This document shows positions 1 to 7,785 of a DNA stretch of 35,753 nt, piece after piece. Source of the stretch: Candidatus Zixiibacteriota bacterium (GTDB lineage Bacteria > Zixibacteria > MSB-5A5 > JAABVY01); assembly GCA_014728145.1 (NCBI GenBank), contig WJMC01000149.1, forward strand, positions 1 to 35,753, read 5' to 3'. The notes under the pieces are model-generated. The model worked only from the letters and a program-made list of their open reading frames with translations. It searched no databases and was not told the DNA's origin. The position numbers were made by a program, and so were the translations under genes. Positions within the stretch are counted from its first letter, which is position 1; every line of letters begins with the position of its first letter.

Positions 1-1
1 A

Positions 2-811
2 CCGCTTGCGGAATCGATGATAGCCGGTACCGGCGTGGGTATGTCGGCTATGGGATTGCGGCCGGTAGTGGAGATGCAGTTCTCGGGATTTATCTATCCC
101 GCGTTTAACCAGATAATTTCTCATGTCTCCCGTCTGCGCACTCGTACCAGGGGGCATATGCACGTTCCAATGGTGATCCGTGCCCCCTATGGTGGAGGTG
201 TTCGTGCGCTGGAGATGCACAGTGAATCGATGGAAGCGATCTACGGTCATATCCCCGGCCTGAAGGTGGTTATGCCAGCCACCCCGTACGATGCCAAGGG
301 GTTGATGATTTCGGCGATAGAGGATAACGATCCGGTCTTGTTTCTGGAGCCGAAAAAGGTCTATCGCGCGATCAAGCAGGATGTCCCCGAGGAACCATAC
401 AGGATTAAACTCGGTACCGCCAAGGTTGTCCAGGAGGGCGAGCAGATTACTGTCGTCGCCTACGGCGCGATGTTGAAGACGGTTCAACAGGGTGTGGCGC
501 TGGCCAAAAAAGAAGGAATTTCGATCGAGCTTATAGATTTGCGTACGATATTCCCCATGGATACTGACACGGTCATGGATTCGGTCAAGAAGACCGGCCG
601 TCTGCTGGTCGTCCATGAGGGACCGCAGAGTTTCGGTACGGCCGCTGAGCTTATGGCTCAGGCAAACGAGGAAGCGTTCCTGTATCTGGAAGCTCCCCCC
701 ACCCGTTTGACCGGTTACGACACGATCGTGCCCCTGCCGATGGGTGAAGACTTGTATTTCCCCACCCCGGAGAGGGTCCACTACGAAATCAAGAAAGTTG
801 TCGAGTTTTAA
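2..811 (+). CDS. 2-oxoacid dehydrogenase E1 component, beta subunit (5' partial)
   Basis: The reading frame is open from base 2, so the N-terminus lies outside the window; 269 residues remain of a family usually about 325 long. It is the beta half of the thiamine-diphosphate E1 enzyme that decarboxylates a 2-oxoacid (pyruvate, branched-chain or acetoin type). The visible start, PLAESMIAGTGVGMSAMGLRPVVEMQF, was read in pieces: LAES, then GLRPVVEMQF, as in transketolase-like pyrimidine-binding domains. The motifs APYGGG and LEMHSES follow, and a transketolase C-terminal domain occupies roughly the last 120 residues (ITVVAYGAML, DLRTIFPMD, VVHEGP). The E2 gene starts 9 bases after its stop, so the two are co-transcribed, and E1 alpha should lie just upstream. 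The substrate cannot be decided: the MHSES form is closer to branched-chain enzymes, but this is only a leaning. Confidence 0.93.
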   Translation, partial: PLAESMIAGTGVGMSAMGLRPVVEMQFSGFIYPAFNQIISHVSRLRTRTRGHMHVPMVIRAPYGGGVRALEMHSESMEAIYGHIPGLKVVMPATPYDAKGLMISAIEDNDPVLFLEPKKVYRAIKQDVPEEPYRIKLGTAKVVQEGEQITVVAYGAMLKTVQQGVALAKKEGISIELIDLRTIFPMDTDTVMDSVKKTGRLLVVHEGPQSFGTAAELMAQANEEAFLYLEAPPTRLTGYDTIVPLPMGEDLYFPTPERVHYEIKKVVEF

Positions 812-820
812 GGAGGATTT

Positions 821-2185
821 ATGCTTTACGTATTCAAATTCCCGGATATCGGAGAGGGTATCACCGAAGGCAAAATCCTCGAATGGTATGTCAAAAAAGG
901 TCAGACCGTCTCGGAGGGTGACTCGGTCATCAAAGTCGAGACCGATAAAGTTGTGACCGATATCCCGATCCCTCGTGACGGCGTGATAAAAAACCTCTAC
1001 GGCAAAGAGGGCGAAGTCATAAATGTCGAGGACGCTTTAGTCGAAATGGAAGTCGAAGGAGAGGTCGCCGAGGAAGACCGTCCCGGGGCCGTCGAAAAAG
1101 AAACCGACGGAAAAGAAGCTTCCGCCGATGAAGTTGCCCATGCCGATACCGAAACCAAACCGGTTGAGGAAAAAGGCTACGGTGTGGTCGGCATGATCGA
1201 GGATGCCACAGGTGATGCATTTCTGCCATCCACCGGCGAGGGCCTGGAGGATAAGAAGGCGGCCGAAGATGCCGTCAAACCTCGTAAGAAAGCGCTGGCT
1301 ACCCCGGTGGCACGCAAGATGGCCAAAGACCTCGGGATAGATATCAACGAGGTCAAGGGCACCGGCCCCGCCGGACGTGTCATGAAAGAGGATATTCAGA
1401 AGGCGTTCGACGAGAAACAGTCGGGACCCGCTGTTCCCAGAAAGGGAAAAGCCGAAGAGATCAAGGTCGCTCCCGGACAGGAAGACCTGATCGAAACCGA
1501 AGAGCTGACCCAGATTCGCAAGACGATCATCAACCGCATGGTGCAGTCCAAACAGACCGCGCCTCATGCCACCGCTTTCGAAGAAGTCGAAGTCTCAAAG
1601 TTGGTTGCTCTCAAAAAAGAGAAAAAGGCCGAGCTGGCTGAAAAGGGTATCAAGCTCTCGTATATGCCTTTTATCATTAAGGCGGTTACCCTGGCTCTCA
1701 AACGTCATAAGACGCTCAACAGCAAACTCGACATGGCCAATAACCGGGCTATCTACCAGAAATTCTACAATATCGGATTCGCGACCGATACCCCGGACGG
1801 GCTGATGGTTCCGGTTATTCGCAACACCGACCGCAAGAGTATAATCGAGATAGCAGAAGATCTAAACGATCTGGCCGAACGTGCCCGTGACCGTAAATTG
1901 ACGTTAGACGAACTCAAGGGCGGGACTTTCTCGATCACCAACTACGGTTCGATCGCCGGTACTTATGGTGTCCCGGTCATCAATTATCCCGAGGTGGCGA
2001 TTCTCGGAATCGGCCGAATTATGAAGCGCCCGGTGGTGGATGACAACGACCAGATCGTACCCGGTCATATCCTGCCGCTTTCGATGAGCTTCGATCATCG
2101 GATCGTCGACGGTGCCCACGCGGCTAATTTCATTCGGGATCTGATGGCCATGCTGTCCGACCCGCTGACCATGTTAATGATGTAA
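821..2185 (+). CDS. Dihydrolipoamide acyltransferase (E2) of a 2-oxoacid dehydrogenase complex
   Basis: The 454-residue E2 core takes the acyl group from E1 on its lipoyl arm and passes it to CoA. Three domains are visible. The lipoyl domain is at about 1-78, with the modified lysine at K43 in ETDKVVTD. An acidic Ala/Glu/Lys-rich linker follows. The peripheral subunit-binding domain is at about 158-195 (ATPVARKMAKDLGID, GTGPAGRVMKED). The catalytic domain runs from about 225 to the end, with the active-site HRIVDG motif (H426, D430). There is one lipoyl domain, as in most branched-chain and Gram-positive-type PDH E2s. The start is fixed by an AAGGAGG ribosome site 5 bases upstream. The E3-like gene begins 13 bases after the stop, preceded by AAGGAGG. 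The lipoate-ligase-like gene at 3558 may supply K43 modification. Confidence 0.96.
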   Translation: MLYVFKFPDIGEGITEGKILEWYVKKGQTVSEGDSVIKVETDKVVTDIPIPRDGVIKNLYGKEGEVINVEDALVEMEVEGEVAEEDRPGAVEKETDGKEASADEVAHADTETKPVEEKGYGVVGMIEDATGDAFLPSTGEGLEDKKAAEDAVKPRKKALATPVARKMAKDLGIDINEVKGTGPAGRVMKEDIQKAFDEKQSGPAVPRKGKAEEIKVAPGQEDLIETEELTQIRKTIINRMVQSKQTAPHATAFEEVEVSKLVALKKEKKAELAEKGIKLSYMPFIIKAVTLALKRHKTLNSKLDMANNRAIYQKFYNIGFATDTPDGLMVPVIRNTDRKSIIEIAEDLNDLAERARDRKLTLDELKGGTFSITNYGSIAGTYGVPVINYPEVAILGIGRIMKRPVVDDNDQIVPGHILPLSMSFDHRIVDGAHAANFIRDLMAMLSDPLTMLMM

Positions 2186-2198
2186 GGAGGCACATACG

Positions 2199-3551
2199 AT
2201 GCAGACATACGATCTGATAATTATCGGAGGAGGCCCAGCCGGCTACGTGGGAGCGATCCGTGCCGCCCAGCTGGGCATGAATGTCGCCCTGGTCGAAAAA
2301 AACAAGATGGGCGGGATGTGCCTCAACTGGGGATGTATCCCCTCCAAGGCCTATATCGAAACCGCCAAACTGTTTGCCAGGCTGGGCAAAGCCAGATCTT
2401 TCGGAATCGAAGGTGTCAAGGCTAAAGATATTATGGTCAATTGGAAAAAAATGGTTTCGCGCAAAGATCGAATTGTGATGCGGCTGGTCAAGGGCGTTGA
2501 GTACCTGATGAAAAAAAACAAGGTTACGATTATAAACGGCGAAGCCAGGTTCACAGGCAAGGATAAAATCCAGGTTTCAGAAAGCGAGTACAGCGCCGAC
2601 AAATTCCTGATCTGCACCGGTTCGAGACCGGAAGAATTCCCTTATGCCGATAAAGTCGACGAGAAGAAGCTGGTCGAGATCGATCAGTTCTTTACCTTAA
2701 ACGAAGTACCCGACAATTTCCTGATCGACGGTTTCTCGGTCAACGCGGCCGAGATCGCGCAGATGTTGAGGCTGATCGGCAAGGAGGTTACAGTCTTTAC
2801 CGATCGCGAAGAGTTCGTCTTCTACCTCGATGAATCGCTGCGTGAGTTTGTCACTGACAAATTCAAGAAAAGCGGAATCAAGATCTTTACCAATGCCACG
2901 GTTACCAAGGACGCTAAAGACGGAGTTTACCTGGGCGATGAGTTCGTCAAGTGCGACATGATTATCAACAGCCGACATCGCCTGCCGGTCCTGCCGGATC
3001 TGGGTCCGAACGAACTGGAACTCGAACGAGGCGCGATTAAAACCGATGAGTTCATGCAGTCCTCGAGCGAGAATATCTATGCCGCCGGTGATGTGGCCGG
3101 GCAGTATTTTGCCCAGACCGCCTCGGCTATGGCCACGGTTGCGGTCAACCACATGAACGGAATCAAGCAAAAACTCGACTTATCCAAGATGCCCAGAAAC
3201 ATATACACCTTCCCCGAAATGGCAACCGCTGGAATGACCGAGGAAGAACTGAGGCAGAAAGGCATCGAATACAAAGTCGGAAAGTTTCCGTTATCAGTAA
3301 ACGGCAAGGCGATGATCGAAGGTGAGACAGAAGGATTCGTCAAGATCCTTTCGGAGACCAAATACGGTGAGGTCATGGGGGTTCATATCGTGGCACCGGA
3401 TGCTACCGACATGATCGCCGAGGCCGTGATGGCGATGTCTCTGGAGAGTACGGTCGAAGATGTGGCCCAGGTGGTTCATGCCCATCCGACTGTCAGCGAG
3501 ACGATGCTGGAAGCCGCTTTCGTGGCCGAGGACAAACCGGTTCATATATAG
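2199..3551 (+). CDS. Dihydrolipoamide dehydrogenase-like flavoprotein (E3) with degenerate NAD site
   Basis: At 450 residues this has the full length of class I pyridine-nucleotide disulfide oxidoreductases. The FAD-binding GGGPAG is at 10-15. The redox disulfide is C41/C46 (GGMCLNWGCIPSK). A second FAD motif, YAAGDVAG, is present, and the C-terminal dimerisation domain ends with HAHPTVSE, placing the catalytic pair at H429/E434. These fit oxidation of E2-bound dihydrolipoamide. The odd part is the NAD-binding domain: where the family has a GxGxxG stretch after the second beta strand, this protein reads LIDGFSVNAAE (175-185), so all three motif glycines are replaced. The acidic residue ending the next strand is also missing (VTVFTD). 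NAD use is therefore doubtful, although the operon position between E2 and the ligase-like gene makes an E3 role likely. No frameshift is seen. Confidence 0.9.
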   Translation: MQTYDLIIIGGGPAGYVGAIRAAQLGMNVALVEKNKMGGMCLNWGCIPSKAYIETAKLFARLGKARSFGIEGVKAKDIMVNWKKMVSRKDRIVMRLVKGVEYLMKKNKVTIINGEARFTGKDKIQVSESEYSADKFLICTGSRPEEFPYADKVDEKKLVEIDQFFTLNEVPDNFLIDGFSVNAAEIAQMLRLIGKEVTVFTDREEFVFYLDESLREFVTDKFKKSGIKIFTNATVTKDAKDGVYLGDEFVKCDMIINSRHRLPVLPDLGPNELELERGAIKTDEFMQSSSENIYAAGDVAGQYFAQTASAMATVAVNHMNGIKQKLDLSKMPRNIYTFPEMATAGMTEEELRQKGIEYKVGKFPLSVNGKAMIEGETEGFVKILSETKYGEVMGVHIVAPDATDMIAEAVMAMSLESTVEDVAQVVHAHPTVSETMLEAAFVAEDKPVHI

Positions 3552-3557
3552 ACTGCT

Positions 3558-4181
3558 ATGGCGATAGAGATCTCCGAAAAATATGACCTGCCCGATCTGA
3601 AATTGTACAGGTCGGGCAGTCTATCTCAATCCGTCATTGTCTGGCGCCCGGAGAAACTGATGGTAGTGATTGGCAAAGGCTCCGATCCTTCCGATGAGTT
3701 GATCACCGACGCTATCAGTGTTGATCATGTGCCGGTTATCCGGCGTGATACCGGCGGATGCGCTGTCGTTCTGTCTGCGGATATGGCGGTGGTATCGTTT
3801 TCGCTCAGAAACGATCCCAATAAGAAGAATCCCGAATATTTTCGTCTTTTCAACGACCTGATTATTGAAGCACTGAAAAAGCAGAGTATCAGAGGTCTCG
3901 GATTCAACGGTATTTCGGATATCACACTAAACGGCCTGAAAGTAGCCGGTTCAGCGATCTACCGCCGTCGTGAGAGTGTGCTCTACCACGTTGTCTTGAA
4001 CCTGTCCGGATCGACCGAGCAGATGGAACGCTACCTGAAGATACCTTCCCGACAGCCCGATTACCGTCGGAACAGGTCCCATAAGGATTTCGTGACTTCT
4101 TTTTCAGATCAGGGCGTTGAAGTTGACCTGGTCAGATTCGAAAACGACCTCAAAACATCATTTCTGCTGAATATCAAATAG
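3558..4181 (+). CDS. Lipoate-protein ligase A-like protein, catalytic domain only
   Basis: This 207-residue protein has the BPL/LplA/LipB fold signature. RRDTGGCAVV (about residues 61-70) matches the ligase RRxSGGGAV element, and LNGLKVAGSA carries the lysine expected to bind the acyl-adenylate. Such enzymes attach lipoate (LplA) or transfer octanoate (LipM/LipL type) to E2 lysines. Bacterial LplA is usually about 330 residues with an accessory C-terminal domain, which is absent here. It may be an amidotransferase-type enzyme, or work with a separate accessory subunit as in archaeal LplA/LplB. It begins 6 bases after the E3 stop, so it is translated with the dehydrogenase genes. The start is the first ATG; no strong ribosome site is visible, which suggests translational coupling. 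Ligase versus transferase activity is undecided. Confidence 0.8.
   Translation: MAIEISEKYDLPDLKLYRSGSLSQSVIVWRPEKLMVVIGKGSDPSDELITDAISVDHVPVIRRDTGGCAVVLSADMAVVSFSLRNDPNKKNPEYFRLFNDLIIEALKKQSIRGLGFNGISDITLNGLKVAGSAIYRRRESVLYHVVLNLSGSTEQMERYLKIPSRQPDYRRNRSHKDFVTSFSDQGVEVDLVRFENDLKTSFLLNIK
3588..3619. other. 12-bp inverted repeat (hairpin) inside the start of the ligase-like gene
   Basis: CTGCCCGATCTG and CAGGTCGGGCAG pair over 12 bp with one G-T pair, around the 8-base loop AAATTGTA. It lies 30 bases into the coding sequence. No T-run follows, so it is not a standard terminator. Confidence 0.6.
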
Positions 4182-4344
4182 ATTCCGAACTATAACCTCC
4201 TGAATCAGGCAAATTGTACAAATAATAGAATACTTTATTTGTATGATAAACATTGTGAAAAAAATAACATAATTTTCGAATCGTTTTCGTCCGAAACGTA
4301 TCTAAAAAATAAGATATATCGATACAACTGAAGGATAGTTGCAT
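4182..4344. promoter_or_regulatory. Intergenic leader of the cytochrome operon with a 9-bp palindrome
   Basis: This is an AT-rich 163-base spacer. TACAAATAA (4217-4225) and TTATTTGTA (4235-4243) form a perfect inverted repeat with a 9-base spacer, a shape suited to a dimeric regulator. An AAGGAT ribosome site at 4331-4336 precedes the ATG at 4345. No clear -35/-10 pair or T-tailed terminator was found for the upstream operon. Confidence 0.4.
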
Positions 4345-5931
4345 ATGAGGTTCCCCTGGTTGATAGTTACAATTATTGTAATACTTTTAATCACAATGTC
4401 TTCAGAAATCGGGGCTGTGACCGGCGACCATTCCGAATTCGAAATCTTAAAACAGGATTTTAAAACCGGGCCGGAGGTTACCGATGCCTGCCTGAGCTGT
4501 CATACAGAAGCCGCCAGGCAGGTTCACAAGACGATTCACTGGACCTGGGTATGTCCCAAATCGATCGACCCTATTCTGGGTAAGTCGGTGGTCATCAATA
4601 ACTTCTGTATCGCTCTACCATCTAACGAGTCGCGTTGCACAAGTTGCCATTCCGGTTACGGCTGGAGGGACAGCACTTTCGACTTCAGCTCCGAGCGCAA
4701 TGTCGATTGCCTGGTATGTCATGACCAGACCGGCACTTACGAGAAGTTTCCGACAGATGCCGGCCATCCGGCCTACGAAAAAAAAGAATTCGGCGGTCGC
4801 ATCTGGTATCCACCTGATTTGAGCTATGTGGCTCAGAATGTCGGTACTCCCAATCGGCATAACTGCGGAGTCTGCCATTTCTACGGAGGTGGTGGTGAAG
4901 GAGTCAAGCATGCCGACCTGGATGAGACCCTCGAACGTCCTACTCGCGACCTGGATGTTCACATGGACCGCGAGGGACTGAATTTCTCATGTATAGACTG
5001 CCATACGACAAAAGATCATGAGATCTCAGGACGATGCTACGCGGTTCCGGCCGCATCGGAAAGAGGGGCGTTTCCGCGCACGCCCGATGATAAACGGATC
5101 ACCTGTGAATCCTGTCATACAAAAACACCTCACCGGCAGGCCAAGATCAATGATCACATAGACAAGGTTTCCTGCCAGGCCTGTCATATTCCCTATGCCG
5201 CCAAGAAGCGCTACAGCAAGTTCTGGTGGGACTGGTCGAAGGCGGGTAAGTTCGATGAAAACGGTGATATGATCGTCGAAAAAGACGAACATGGCAATAT
5301 CACCTACCATACGATGAAGGGTGAATTCCGCTGGGACAGAATGACGGTGCCGGAATATGTCTGGTTCAACGGCTCGGCCAGCAATCATCTTGTCAGCGAC
5401 CTGATCAATGATACCACAAAACCGGTCAGGATCAACCGTCTCCTGGGTGATAAAGATGATCCGGAGTCTCGAATCTGGCCCACCAAGGTTCATCGTGGCA
5501 AGCAGGTTTACGATCCGATCAATCGGACTTTGATCATACCCAAGTTGTTCGGCCCCAAAGGCTCGGGCGCGTACTGGAAAGATTTCGACTGGGTCAAATC
5601 TGCTCAAAAGGGAATGGATTACGTCGGATTGCCGTTTTCAGGAGAGGTCGGCTTTGTTGAAACCGAGATGTACTGGCCGATTACCCACATGATTTCACCC
5701 GCTGAAGACGCGCTCAGATGCCAGGACTGCCACAGCCGTGAGGGCCGGCTGGCACAGTTAGGCGGTTTCTATATGCCTGGCCGGGACGCTTTCGAGGGAC
5801 TCGATTTCCTCGGCTGGGGTGTCGTGTTCCTCTCTGTTGCCGGAGTATTAGTCCATGCCGGCCTGCGAGTTGTCTTTAGCAGGAAAAACGACGACGATGA
5901 TGAGCCGGATGAGAGCGAGGTCGAATCATGA
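4345..5931 (+). CDS. Octaheme c-type cytochrome, tetrathionate reductase (Otr) family, membrane-anchored
   Basis: This 528-residue exported cytochrome has exactly eight CxxCH heme sites: ACLSCH, RCTSCH, DCLVCH, NCGVCH, SCIDCH, TCESCH, SCQACH and RCQDCH. The HKTIHWTW segment after the first heme and the overall layout match the octaheme tetrathionate-reductase family, whose Shewanella member reduces tetrathionate, nitrite and hydroxylamine in vitro. An N-terminal hydrophobic signal (about 5-20) sends it to the periplasm. A second hydrophobic segment near the C-terminus (from GLDFLGWGVV) and an acidic tail (DDDDEPDESE) suggest a C-terminal membrane anchor, whereas the Shewanella enzyme is soluble. 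I chose the ATG at 4345, with AAGGAT 8 bases upstream, over a TTG two codons earlier. Its stop overlaps the cytochrome b start. The physiological substrate is unknown. Confidence 0.88.
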   Translation: MRFPWLIVTIIVILLITMSSEIGAVTGDHSEFEILKQDFKTGPEVTDACLSCHTEAARQVHKTIHWTWVCPKSIDPILGKSVVINNFCIALPSNESRCTSCHSGYGWRDSTFDFSSERNVDCLVCHDQTGTYEKFPTDAGHPAYEKKEFGGRIWYPPDLSYVAQNVGTPNRHNCGVCHFYGGGGEGVKHADLDETLERPTRDLDVHMDREGLNFSCIDCHTTKDHEISGRCYAVPAASERGAFPRTPDDKRITCESCHTKTPHRQAKINDHIDKVSCQACHIPYAAKKRYSKFWWDWSKAGKFDENGDMIVEKDEHGNITYHTMKGEFRWDRMTVPEYVWFNGSASNHLVSDLINDTTKPVRINRLLGDKDDPESRIWPTKVHRGKQVYDPINRTLIIPKLFGPKGSGAYWKDFDWVKSAQKGMDYVGLPFSGEVGFVETEMYWPITHMISPAEDALRCQDCHSREGRLAQLGGFYMPGRDAFEGLDFLGWGVVFLSVAGVLVHAGLRVVFSRKNDDDDEPDESEVES

Positions 5932-6566
5932 AGAAGAGAGTCTTTTTATACAAACGTTTCGAACGATTCTGGCACTGGATGCAGGCCCTGATGGTGATCG
6001 TATTGCTCTATACCGGCTTCGAGGTGCATGGTACGTTCAATTTCATCGACTATCAACTGGCGGTTGACTTGCATAACACGGTGGTCTGGATTCTCCTGGT
6101 CTTGATTGCGTTCGCGATTTTCTGGCACTTTACGACGGGTGAATGGCGCCAGTACCTGCCCACCAAACAATACTTAAAAGAGATGATTCGCTATTACCTG
6201 GTGGGGATATTCAAAAACGAACCGCACCCTGCCGGAAAGACTGAGATATCGAAACTGAATCCGCTCCAGAGGCTGACATATCTGGGTTTAAAAGTGTTGA
6301 TCTTCCCGGTTCAGATTATCAGCGGATTCGCGTATTATTACTATAATGATCTGGATGGTTTCGGGATCGGGATTCCACTGGGGGTGATAGCGTTCGTACA
6401 TACCGGTGCGGCTTACCTGATGATGGCTTTCGTGGTGGCCCATGTTTACCTGACCACTACCGGGCATACGCCACTTTCGAATATCAAGGCCATGATTACA
6501 GGCTGGGAAGAGTTAGAGACCGATTCAGGAAAGCACAGGGGAGAAACAGCCAGCCTCAAGAGTTGA
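5928..6566 (+). CDS. Cytochrome b561-type membrane subunit (thiosulfate/tetrathionate-reductase-like)
   Basis: This 212-residue protein has four hydrophobic helices: about 19-30, 50-68, 117-138 and 150-175. The histidines typical of the bacterial b561/Ni-hydrogenase cytochrome b family lie in or beside them: H16 (RFWHW), H49 (DLHN), H158 (FVHTG) and H172 (VAHVY). Such proteins bind two b hemes and carry electrons from membrane quinol to a periplasmic partner. The start codon overlaps the stop of the octaheme cytochrome by 4 bases (ATGA), so the two are translationally coupled and very likely form one quinol:acceptor oxidoreductase. A strong GC hairpin follows at 6607. Confidence 0.9.
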   Translation: MKKRVFLYKRFERFWHWMQALMVIVLLYTGFEVHGTFNFIDYQLAVDLHNTVVWILLVLIAFAIFWHFTTGEWRQYLPTKQYLKEMIRYYLVGIFKNEPHPAGKTEISKLNPLQRLTYLGLKVLIFPVQIISGFAYYYYNDLDGFGIGIPLGVIAFVHTGAAYLMMAFVVAHVYLTTTGHTPLSNIKAMITGWEELETDSGKHRGETASLKS

Positions 6567-6606
6567 CATATATCCCCAGATAAATGTACACTGACCCTTT
6601 CGATGT

Positions 6607-6634
6607 TGCGGCAGGCTGTTTACGGCCTGCCGCA
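6607..6634. terminator. Perfect 10-bp GC hairpin between convergent genes
   Basis: TGCGGCAGGC and GCCTGCCGCA pair perfectly around TGTTTACG. It sits between the cytochrome b stop and the superoxide dismutase stop, where a bidirectional terminator is expected, but no T-run follows on either side. It may be a Rho-assisted end or an RNA-stabilising hairpin. Confidence 0.5.
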
Positions 6635-6690
6635 CGCTATATATCTATCAATGCTATCAGATTTGAGTGGTGAAGGTATGGAGCAATTAA

Positions 6691-7422
6691 TTAGCCAACC
6701 CGCAGTTTCTTGAGAAATTCATTGACCTGAGGCCAGTTAACAACGTTCCACCAGTTATTGACATATTCACCGCGCCTGTTCTGATACTTGAGGTAGTAGG
6801 CATGTTCCCAGACATCAAGAACCAGGATGGGGTGGTCGACCCACTGGGTCAGTTTCTGGTGGTTTTCAGCCTGCAGTATGATCAGGCGGTCGTCGTCGGG
6901 ACGGTAGCTGAGTATCCCCCAGCCGGACCCCTCGACAGATTTAGAGGCTGCTGAGAACTGGGCCTTGAAGGTCTCGAAGTTACCAAAGTCGGTATGAATT
7001 TTCTGTGCCAGCATACCTTCCGGTTGACCGCCACCGCCGTTGGAGGCGGGCGCCATAACTTTCCAGAAAATCGAGTGTAAAAAATGACCGGAGCCATGGA
7101 AGGCGGATTTTTTAGTCCAGTACTGCACCATGTCATAATCACCCCTGGCACGGGCCTTGGCGATTTCTTCCTCGGATTTGGTCAGGCCGTTGACATAGCC
7201 CTGGTGATGTTTGTCGTGATGAAGTCGCATAGTCTGTTCGTCGATGTACGGCTCCAGCGCGTTATAGGGGTAATCGAGAGGCGGGAGTTCATGGGCTGAA
7301 AGAATTCCCAGTGTTGGTGAACTGGTTTGCGCCTGCCCGCTTACGAAGGGTGTGCCCAAAAGTCCGGCACCCATCAGGGCACCTCCCGCACCTTTTAAAA
7401 AGTTTCGGCGTTCATTGTCCAT
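6691..7422 (-). CDS. Fe/Mn superoxide dismutase with Tat signal peptide
   Basis: This 243-residue protein converts superoxide to oxygen and peroxide. The N-terminus NERRNFLKGAGG followed by a hydrophobic stretch is a twin-arginine signal, so the folded, metal-loaded enzyme is predicted to be exported. The mature part (from about residue 44) is a full Fe/Mn-SOD. Expected metal ligands are H68 (RLHHDKHH), H116 (FLHSIFW), D203 and H207 (LDVWEHAYY). G112 matches the Mn-type glycine, but the site held by Gln146 in E. coli MnSOD is H188 (AENHQ), a substitution known from mycobacterial FeSOD, so the metal cannot be called. The start has a GAGGAGA ribosome site about 5 bases upstream. The gene stands alone, convergent with the cytochrome operon, and periplasmic protection of that respiratory chain is a reasonable inference. 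Confidence 0.94.
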   Translation of the reverse strand: MDNERRNFLKGAGGALMGAGLLGTPFVSGQAQTSSPTLGILSAHELPPLDYPYNALEPYIDEQTMRLHHDKHHQGYVNGLTKSEEEIAKARARGDYDMVQYWTKKSAFHGSGHFLHSIFWKVMAPASNGGGGQPEGMLAQKIHTDFGNFETFKAQFSAASKSVEGSGWGILSYRPDDDRLIILQAENHQKLTQWVDHPILVLDVWEHAYYLKYQNRRGEYVNNWWNVVNWPQVNEFLKKLRVG

Positions 7423-7785
7423 ATAATCTCCTCGCTTTTTAATCTGTTCGAGATGTCCAAAAGTAACCAGGTTGGTCTATAAAACAGTACGATGCTCCAC
7501 AAAGTTCATTGTTTTTGGAGTCTGGTAAATTGATCACTGTCATACTTGATTGCTTATGGCTCAAAGAATTGAGCCTATCTGACGTTCTCGTGACAGTAGA
7601 AATTAGTTAACAAGTTGCAATTTAGTTTTTGACATCGATATTCGAATTGCTATTTTATGGTTGTACACCTTGAGAGTAATGCATCCTGGAATGACATCAA
7701 TAGGGTAGATACCAGCCTTTAAACATGATGGTACAAGACAGATCCGATTGAATGTATAAACTGCTATAATTATTCTGGAGGGACT
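7423..7785. promoter_or_regulatory. Divergent promoter region between SOD and the dockerin protein
   Basis: This is a 363-base AT-rich spacer. A candidate + strand promoter is TTGACA at 7629-7634, a 16-base spacer and TATTTT at 7651-7656. GGCTCAA (7558-7564) and TTGAGCC (7569-7575) form a perfect hairpin with loop AGAA. It is nested inside ACTGTCA/TGACAGT arms about 50 bases apart. The GGAGGGACT ribosome site sits just before 7786. No further gene is visible. Confidence 0.4.

Noticed and set aside
7761-7770. TATAAT directly before the dockerin protein gene as its promoter
   Set aside because: Transcription would start almost at the ribosome site and no -35 lies at the right distance; the TTGACA at 7629 is a better candidate.
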